This document shows positions 5,824 through 9,297 of a stretch of DNA of 9,297 nucleotides, one piece after another; position 1 is the stretch's first letter, and every line of letters starts with the position of its first letter. Source of the stretch: Candidatus Magasanikbacteria bacterium CG_4_10_14_0_8_um_filter_42_12 (lineage in GTDB: Bacteria; Patescibacteriota; Patescibacteriia; Magasanikbacterales; UBA922). Location: the NCBI GenBank assembly GCA_002784795.1, contig PFLZ01000020.1:1-9297 (forward strand), read 5' to 3'. The notes below the pieces were generated by a model, which worked only from the letters and a program-made list of their open reading frames with translations, did no database searches and was not told the origin of the DNA. Both the position numbers and the translations under genes were made by a program.

Positions 5824-6591
5824 TTACGTCCCCAGACGTGCAGATTGTTCCTTTGCAATTGAGATCATGTCTTCTAATGACTGCGCTATGTGGTGGTCAT
5901 CAAAATAGTGCAATCCAGCTTCTGTCACGCCGCCTTTACTTGCGACTTGTGCAATGAGTTCTGTAATACTTTGCTCTTTGTTTTCACCCAGATATGCGGT
6001 AGTCCCTTTCAGTAATGTTAATACCAGTGATGCAGCTTCTTGCTCAGAAATTCCCAAGGCAATGGCTTGCTCTTGAAAGACGTGCAACACGCGGAGTAAA
6101 AATGCAGGACCACTGCCAAACAGGGCAGTGAACAGATCAAATTTGTCTTCAGTCAGGTGCAATACAATGCCCATTGTTTCGAGTGCGGCGTACACTTTCT
6201 TCACATCATCATCCATCTCACTCGCACAAAACGCAGTGACAGAATGTCCATATTGCAAGGCAAGATTTGGCATGATTCTGACAAGAGGGATATCTGTGCC
6301 GAGTGTTTCTTGCAGTGTTGAGATCTTTACTCCGGCAATAGGGGAGACAACGATCGTGTTTGAGAGATCTGCGCCGCACAGCTCAGAGAGAACTTCGGCT
6401 GCTTGTTGAGGTTTCACGCAAAGCCACAGCACATCTGCCCATGCTGCAAGCTCGCCAATGTTTTTTGCTGCAACAAGATGCTCATCTGGTGTACTCTTTG
6501 AGATATATTTGAATGTGTTGTCTTGATTTTTTTGCAATCCTGCATGGAGGGCGTGCGCAATATTCCCAAATCCAATAAATCCATGTTTCAT
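5824..6591 (-). CDS. proC: Pyrroline-5-carboxylate reductase
   Basis: Catalyses the last step of proline synthesis, NAD(P)H-dependent reduction of pyrroline-5-carboxylate to L-proline, in the cytoplasm. The 255 residues are near the usual 260-280. The N-terminal Rossmann fold shows GFGNIAHALHAGL (residues 7-19) and LCVKPQ at 57-62. The substrate/dimer part has VSPIAGV, RIMPN (105-109), FGSGPAFLLRVL (158-169) and the C-terminal ASKGGVTEAGL (217-227), all family hallmarks. I place the start at 6591 because MKHGFIGFGN is the true fold start. An ATG at 6645 would add 18 unrelated residues that overlap proB. The proB stop is only 1 nt upstream (TAA-T-ATG), so translation is probably coupled. It is the last gene of the proline operon. 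Confidence 0.93.
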   Translation of the reverse strand: MKHGFIGFGNIAHALHAGLQKNQDNTFKYISKSTPDEHLVAAKNIGELAAWADVLWLCVKPQQAAEVLSELCGADLSNTIVVSPIAGVKISTLQETLGTDIPLVRIMPNLALQYGHSVTAFCASEMDDDVKKVYAALETMGIVLHLTEDKFDLFTALFGSGPAFLLRVLHVFQEQAIALGISEQEAASLVLTLLKGTTAYLGENKEQSITELIAQVASKGGVTEAGLHYFDDHHIAQSLEDMISIAKEQSARLGT

Positions 6592-6592
6592 A

Positions 6593-7360
6593 TTAGGTGG
6601 TGGTAAATGTAGTGAATTGAATTTTATGTGCGAGTGCTTCAACAAGAAAGTTTTGTTTTTGACCGTTCACAATCCAGACTTCAATGCCCGCGTTTCTACA
6701 AATTTCAACTGATTTTAGTTTTGATCTCATGCCACCGGTGCCAAGTGTTGTCGTACTTTCCCCAATGTATGATTCGACAGATTTCAGATCAGAGACTTCT
6801 TCAATCAGTATTGCATCTTTGTCAGTATGGATATTTCGATCATACAAGCCATCGACGTCTGATGCAAGCACGACCAACTCTGCCTCAGCGATCACGGCCA
6901 CGTGTGCAGCAAGTGCATCGTTGTCACCAAACATAATTTCTTCGATGGCGACTGTATCATTTTCATTGATGATAGGTGTGTATCCATTTGCAAGCAACAC
7001 ATCAAGCGTATTTTTTATGTTTGTTCGTGAGACATCGTGGTCAATATCGCGATTTGTGAGCAGACACTGCGCCATGTGTAAGCCAAACTTTTCAAACACT
7101 TCGTCATACATACTCATTAATTTTGGCTGGCCAATCGCTGAGAGTGCCTGCTTCAATTCAACGGTGTTGCCATTGCCGGAGAGAGACACAAATTGTTTTG
7201 CTGTGGCGATGGCACCAGAAGAAACAACGATAATATCATACGTGTCACGCAAGGCGAGCAGTTGACGTGCAATGTCTTCTAGTTTTCCATACGAGATATG
7301 GGTGCTGCCTGCTGTGAGGGTCGATGTGCCAAGTTTGAGGACGATTTTTTTTCTGTCCAT
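6593..7360 (-). CDS. proB: Glutamate 5-kinase, form without PUA domain
   Basis: Phosphorylates L-glutamate with ATP to gamma-glutamyl phosphate, the committed and usually proline-inhibited step, feeding ProA directly. The 255 residues form a single amino acid kinase domain: IVLKLGTSTLT (6-16), VVSSGAIATA (45-54), GQPKLMSMY (78-85), INENDTV (131-137), FGDNDALAA (144-152), VVLASDVDGLYD (163-174) and LGTGGMRSKL (206-215). The enterobacterial enzyme has about 367 residues, including a C-terminal PUA domain that is absent here; PUA-less ProB forms are known. The gene starts 6 nt after the proA stop and ends 1 nt before proC. No Shine-Dalgarno sequence precedes the ATG, so translation likely depends on the upstream gene. 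Confidence 0.93.
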   Translation of the reverse strand: MDRKKIVLKLGTSTLTAGSTHISYGKLEDIARQLLALRDTYDIIVVSSGAIATAKQFVSLSGNGNTVELKQALSAIGQPKLMSMYDEVFEKFGLHMAQCLLTNRDIDHDVSRTNIKNTLDVLLANGYTPIINENDTVAIEEIMFGDNDALAAHVAVIAEAELVVLASDVDGLYDRNIHTDKDAILIEEVSDLKSVESYIGESTTTLGTGGMRSKLKSVEICRNAGIEVWIVNGQKQNFLVEALAHKIQFTTFTTT

Positions 7361-7366
7361 ATAATT

Positions 7367-8548
7367 TTATCTAATTTGTCCGGTTCCAGTGATGAACCAT
7401 TTATTTGTAACAAGACTGTCGAGTCCGATAGGGCCACGACAGTGGAGCTTTTGAGTACTGATTGCGATTTCACCGCCAAGTCCAAACTGTCCACCATCGG
7501 TAAAACGAGATGACGCATTGTGATAGACGGCAGCACAGTCAACCTGCTGTTGAAATGTGTTCGCGTGTGCTGCATTGTTTGAGACGATGACTGCTGAATG
7601 TCCGCCAGAATAGGTATTGATCATATCTATCGCTGTGTCGAGAGTGTCTACCACGTGAAGAAAGAGCGTCGCAGAAAGAAATTCTTTTTTGAGAATTGCT
7701 TCCATATCTTCGACGCGAGTCACGCGTTCATCAATTGCTGCAATGTGTTCGTCGCCGAGGAGCGCAATGCCAGCATCATGCACTGCGGATGTGATCATGC
7801 GGATATGTTCGTCAGACACCTGCTCATTGATCAATACTTTATCAAGTGCATTGCACACGCTTATGCGCGATTTTCCGTTTTTTATAATATCAATTGCCAT
7901 GTCGATATCAGCGTCACTATCAAGATAGAGAAAATTGTTGCCGCGCCCACTCACGAGGACAGGAACAGTCGCATTGGTAGTGACAAAGGTAATCAGCCCC
8001 TCACCGCCGCGTGGAATGATGAGGTCAACATCATGTGTGTTGTTTGCAATGAGTGATTGCGTGTCATCTCTGTCCATATCGAGATATGTTACATATGACG
8101 TATCAATATCATGTATAGACAATGCTTTGTGCCAGAGATCGATGAGAGCGAGATTGGTATGGAGAGATTCTTTTCCACCTTTCAGTAGCACTTTGTTGCC
8201 TGCTTTGAAGGCAAGGGCTGATGCTTCTATCGTCACATCCGGACGTGATTCATAGATAATCAAGATCGTGCCAAAAGTCACAGTCATATTTTTTATCACG
8301 AGGCCATTGTCATGCGTGTATGCAGAAATGATTTTTTGTTCAGGATCTGACAGGGAAATGATAGTTTGGATGGAATCAATCATGTGTTGTATTTTTGTTT
8401 TGTTGAGTTGGAGTCGTTCTCGCAGTGCCACATCTAGGTTTTCTGCATGTGCAAGATCTGTTGCATTTGCGTTTAAGATGTCAGCTTCCCTCTCTTTCAG
8501 CAATCGAGCCAAGGAGAAGAGTACATTGTTTTTTTGTTGAGTATCCAT
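7367..8548 (-). CDS. proA: Gamma-glutamyl phosphate reductase (glutamate-5-semialdehyde dehydrogenase)
   Basis: Reduces gamma-glutamyl phosphate to glutamate-5-semialdehyde with NADPH, after which it cyclises to pyrroline-5-carboxylate. The 393 residues compare with about 415 in well-known members; the difference is a shorter N-terminus. Hallmarks: ILNANATDLAHA (24-35), IYESRPDVTIEASALAFKAGN (98-118), LLKGGKES (121-128), LIIPRGGEGL (176-185), and the catalytic cysteine in SRISVCNALDKVLIN (Cys232). The C-terminus GPIGLDSLVTNKW is also typical. It is the first gene of proA-proB-proC. The ATG at 8548 lies 26 nt beyond a terminator hairpin in its own leader, so expression needs read-through of that attenuator. 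No Shine-Dalgarno sequence is seen. Confidence 0.95.
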   Translation of the reverse strand: MDTQQKNNVLFSLARLLKEREADILNANATDLAHAENLDVALRERLQLNKTKIQHMIDSIQTIISLSDPEQKIISAYTHDNGLVIKNMTVTFGTILIIYESRPDVTIEASALAFKAGNKVLLKGGKESLHTNLALIDLWHKALSIHDIDTSYVTYLDMDRDDTQSLIANNTHDVDLIIPRGGEGLITFVTTNATVPVLVSGRGNNFLYLDSDADIDMAIDIIKNGKSRISVCNALDKVLINEQVSDEHIRMITSAVHDAGIALLGDEHIAAIDERVTRVEDMEAILKKEFLSATLFLHVVDTLDTAIDMINTYSGGHSAVIVSNNAAHANTFQQQVDCAAVYHNASSRFTDGGQFGLGGEIAISTQKLHCRGPIGLDSLVTNKWFITGTGQIR

Positions 8549-8574
8549 ATGTTGATAAAAAATAAAGAAAGAAA

Positions 8575-8595
8575 AAACACCCGGATCGGGTGTTT
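8575..8595 (-). terminator. Attenuator terminator in the proABC leader
   Basis: On the minus strand AAACACCCG-ATC-CGGGTGTTT forms a 9-bp stem with a 3-nt loop. It is followed at once by a long U-tract (TTTCTTTCTTTATTTTTT), the hallmark of an intrinsic terminator. It lies between the operon promoter and proA, with no room for another promoter downstream. It must therefore act on transcripts entering the operon. Its 5' arm can instead pair with an upstream segment (see the antiterminator entry). Confidence 0.85.
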
Positions 8596-8644
8596 CTATA
8601 TATGTGGAAATCAGAAAATCTACACACCCGAGGGAGGAGTGTAG
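8586..8644 (-). promoter_or_regulatory. Alternative antiterminator and pause hairpin of the pro leader
   Basis: Four RNA segments can pair in exclusive ways. Segment 1 is CUACAC (8644-8639). Segment 2 runs UCGGGUGU-GUAG (8631-8620). Segment 3 is ACACCCGA (8593-8586), which is the 5' arm of the terminator. Segment 4 is the terminator 3' arm. Segments 1:2 pair over 6 bp, 2:3 over 8 bp (antiterminator), and 3:4 over 9 bp (terminator). The leader-peptide stop codon lies inside segment 2. A ribosome held at the first Pro pair would cover segment 1 and leave segment 2 free to sequester segment 3. A ribosome reaching the stop would mask segment 2 and let the terminator form. Confidence 0.75.
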
Positions 8645-8682
8645 GTTGGCGGTACGACAGTTGTTTGGATATATCGGTTCAT
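8620..8682 (-). CDS. Proline attenuator leader peptide
   Basis: A 20-codon ORF (ATG at 8682-8680, TAG at 8622-8620) encoding MNRYIQTTVVPPTYTPPSGV, between the operon promoter and the leader terminator. Four of its codons are proline, at positions 11, 12, 16 and 17. They are CCG, CCA, CCT and CCC, so every proline codon appears once. This matches the his, leu and trp logic: a control peptide rich in the amino acid made by the operon, followed by competing hairpins. By position, codons 11-12 (8652-8647) are the useful stall site. A ribosome stalled at codons 16-17 would itself cover segment 2. The ATG is only 9 nt after the -10 box, so the mRNA has almost no 5' UTR. No gene name is known to me for it. 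Confidence 0.85.
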   Translation of the reverse strand: MNRYIQTTVVPPTYTPPSGV

Positions 8683-8691
8683 ACTGAAAAT

Positions 8692-8720
8692 ACTATACGG
8701 TGACAGAGGGAGAATGTCAA
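8692..8720 (-). promoter_or_regulatory. proABC operon promoter
   Basis: TTGACA (8720-8715), a perfect -35 box, is followed after exactly 17 nt by TATAGT (8697-8692), a 5-of-6 -10 box. Transcription should begin near 8685, about 3 nt ahead of the leader-peptide ATG. A small inverted repeat TGACA/TGTCA overlaps the -35 box and spacer, which may be chance. It is the clearest promoter in the window. Confidence 0.85.
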
Positions 8721-8773
8721 GAGAATTGCAGGAGATCGTAGAGGGAGTTGGAACTATTGTTGTTTGATGGATG

Positions 8774-9199
8774 TTAAGATTTTAGTACAGATTTTTTTGC
8801 AGAGAAACTCATCATAATTGCAAAAAGCAGTGAACTGACAGCTGCAAACGCAAATAATGAATAGACACTTGCATAGTCTCTAAAAAATATTCCGACTGCA
8901 ATGAGTATAAATCCTGTCAGATAACTATACAGATTTTTTGCTGTATATGATAAATATTTTGCAGTTTTGAGGCATCCAATATATGCGCCAACTGGTATTG
9001 CAAGCGTACTGTAGAAGATCATGCTTGCTCCCATCATAAATTCTTCAGATCCTACCGCGAGTGGAAAGCCGAGATAATCTGCAAACAAGAGACCAATGAG
9101 TCCAAATACAATGCCGAAGCTGATTGCCCCCAAAAGACCTGCAAAAAATATGTAGAGAAAATCTATTGTCGGCATGGGGGAGAGAGTGGGGTTTTTCAT
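8774..9199 (-). CDS. Small four-helix membrane protein of unknown function
   Basis: I do not recognise a family. From the ATG at 9199 the product has 141 residues with four hydrophobic segments: FLYIFFAGLLGAISFGIVFGL, MIFYSTLAIPVGAYIGCL, LYSYLTGFILIAVGIFF and SVYSLFAFAAVSSLLFAIMM. It ends in a basic SAKKSVLKS tail. The frame stays open to a TTG at 9277, adding 26 polar residues. I prefer 9199 because the hydrophobic core begins soon after and a TATACT box lies just upstream; an ATG at 9175 is also possible. No Shine-Dalgarno sequence precedes any of these. It ends 53 nt before the pro promoter with no clear terminator, so some transcription might enter the pro leader. No functional link to proline is evident. 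Confidence 0.6.
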   Translation of the reverse strand: MKNPTLSPMPTIDFLYIFFAGLLGAISFGIVFGLIGLLFADYLGFPLAVGSEEFMMGASMIFYSTLAIPVGAYIGCLKTAKYLSYTAKNLYSYLTGFILIAVGIFFRDYASVYSLFAFAAVSSLLFAIMMSFSAKKSVLKS

Positions 9200-9279
9200 G
9201 GAGGTAAGTATAGCAAACCATTGTGAGAGTTCCAGACCTTGATTTTTTTTATGAAATTGGGTATGATACTCAGGCAAAA

Positions 9280-9285
9280 ATTATA
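9280..9285 (-). promoter_or_regulatory. Possible -10 box for the membrane protein gene
   Basis: A perfect TATAAT (9285-9280) on the minus strand; its -35 box would lie beyond the window edge. A second candidate -10, TATACT, ends 7 nt before the ATG at 9199 and would give a nearly leaderless mRNA. The evidence does not decide between them. Confidence 0.3.
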
Positions 9286-9297
9286 CAAGGGCGCGTC

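Noticed and set aside
6592..6645. Longer proC start at 6645
   Set aside because: It would add 18 residues encoded inside proB with no family similarity. The ATG at 6591, 1 nt after the proB stop, matches the ProC N-terminus.
6684..7265. Plus-strand 193-residue open frame antisense to proB
   Set aside because: The opposite strand encodes a clearly intact glutamate 5-kinase. The antisense translation has no family features.
8586..8660. T-box riboswitch for tRNA-Pro in the proA leader
   Set aside because: A fragment GTCGTACCGC resembles part of the T-box consensus. However, the leader is only about 130 nt, lacks room for Stem I, the fragment lies far from the terminator and has the wrong pairing context. 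The Pro-codon ORF explains the region better.
1..9297. CRISPR array, tRNA, rRNA or transposase
   Set aside because: No regularly spaced direct repeats, cloverleaf-like sequence, rRNA motif or transposase-like reading frame was seen on either strand.

Overview
All supported genes in this window lie on the minus strand, so transcription runs from high to low coordinates. TGA, TAA and TAG all act as stops and the code looks standard. The organism is probably a Patescibacteria (CPR)-type bacterium. That is inferred from very compact genes, starts without Shine-Dalgarno sequences, and two small ECF sigma factors each followed by a large single-pass membrane protein, one of them with a DUF5667-like 'ALPGDVLYPIK' segment. 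No rRNA or marker gene is present to confirm this.

Region 1 (about 9297-8774) holds a small four-helix membrane protein of unknown function. Region 2 (8720-5824) is a complete proline biosynthesis operon, proA-proB-proC, converting glutamate to proline. It is preceded by the most striking element in the window. A strong promoter (TTGACA-N17-TATAGT) drives a nearly leaderless 20-codon ORF encoding MNRYIQTTVVPPTYTPPSGV. This ORF has two Pro-Pro pairs that use each of the four proline codons once. Overlapping RNA hairpins follow, ending in a terminator with a U-tract only 26 nt before proA. This is the layout of a ribosome-mediated transcription attenuator that senses charged tRNA-Pro.

Region 3 (5808-3874) is an ECF sigma factor whose stop overlaps the start of a membrane protein by ATGA. 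That protein has a short cytoplasmic N-terminus, one transmembrane helix, a DUF5667-like segment and a very acidic C-terminus. The unit ends at a strong intrinsic terminator. Region 4 (about 3760-1487) is a second ECF sigma/membrane-protein pair. Its sigma gene is broken by a -1 frame change at an A6 run. A 22-nt inverted repeat spans the gap to the partner gene.

Region 5 (about 1440-1) is more A+T-rich and looks accessory. It holds the C-terminal stub of a MacB/FtsX-type ABC permease cut off at a small palindrome, a HicB-HicA toxin-antitoxin pair in antitoxin-first order, a terminator, and a 26-residue SEC-C-like zinc-motif peptide. No stretch over 300 bases lacks a gene. The largest gaps, 8549-8773 and 3714-3919, hold the proline leader and a promoter plus terminator.
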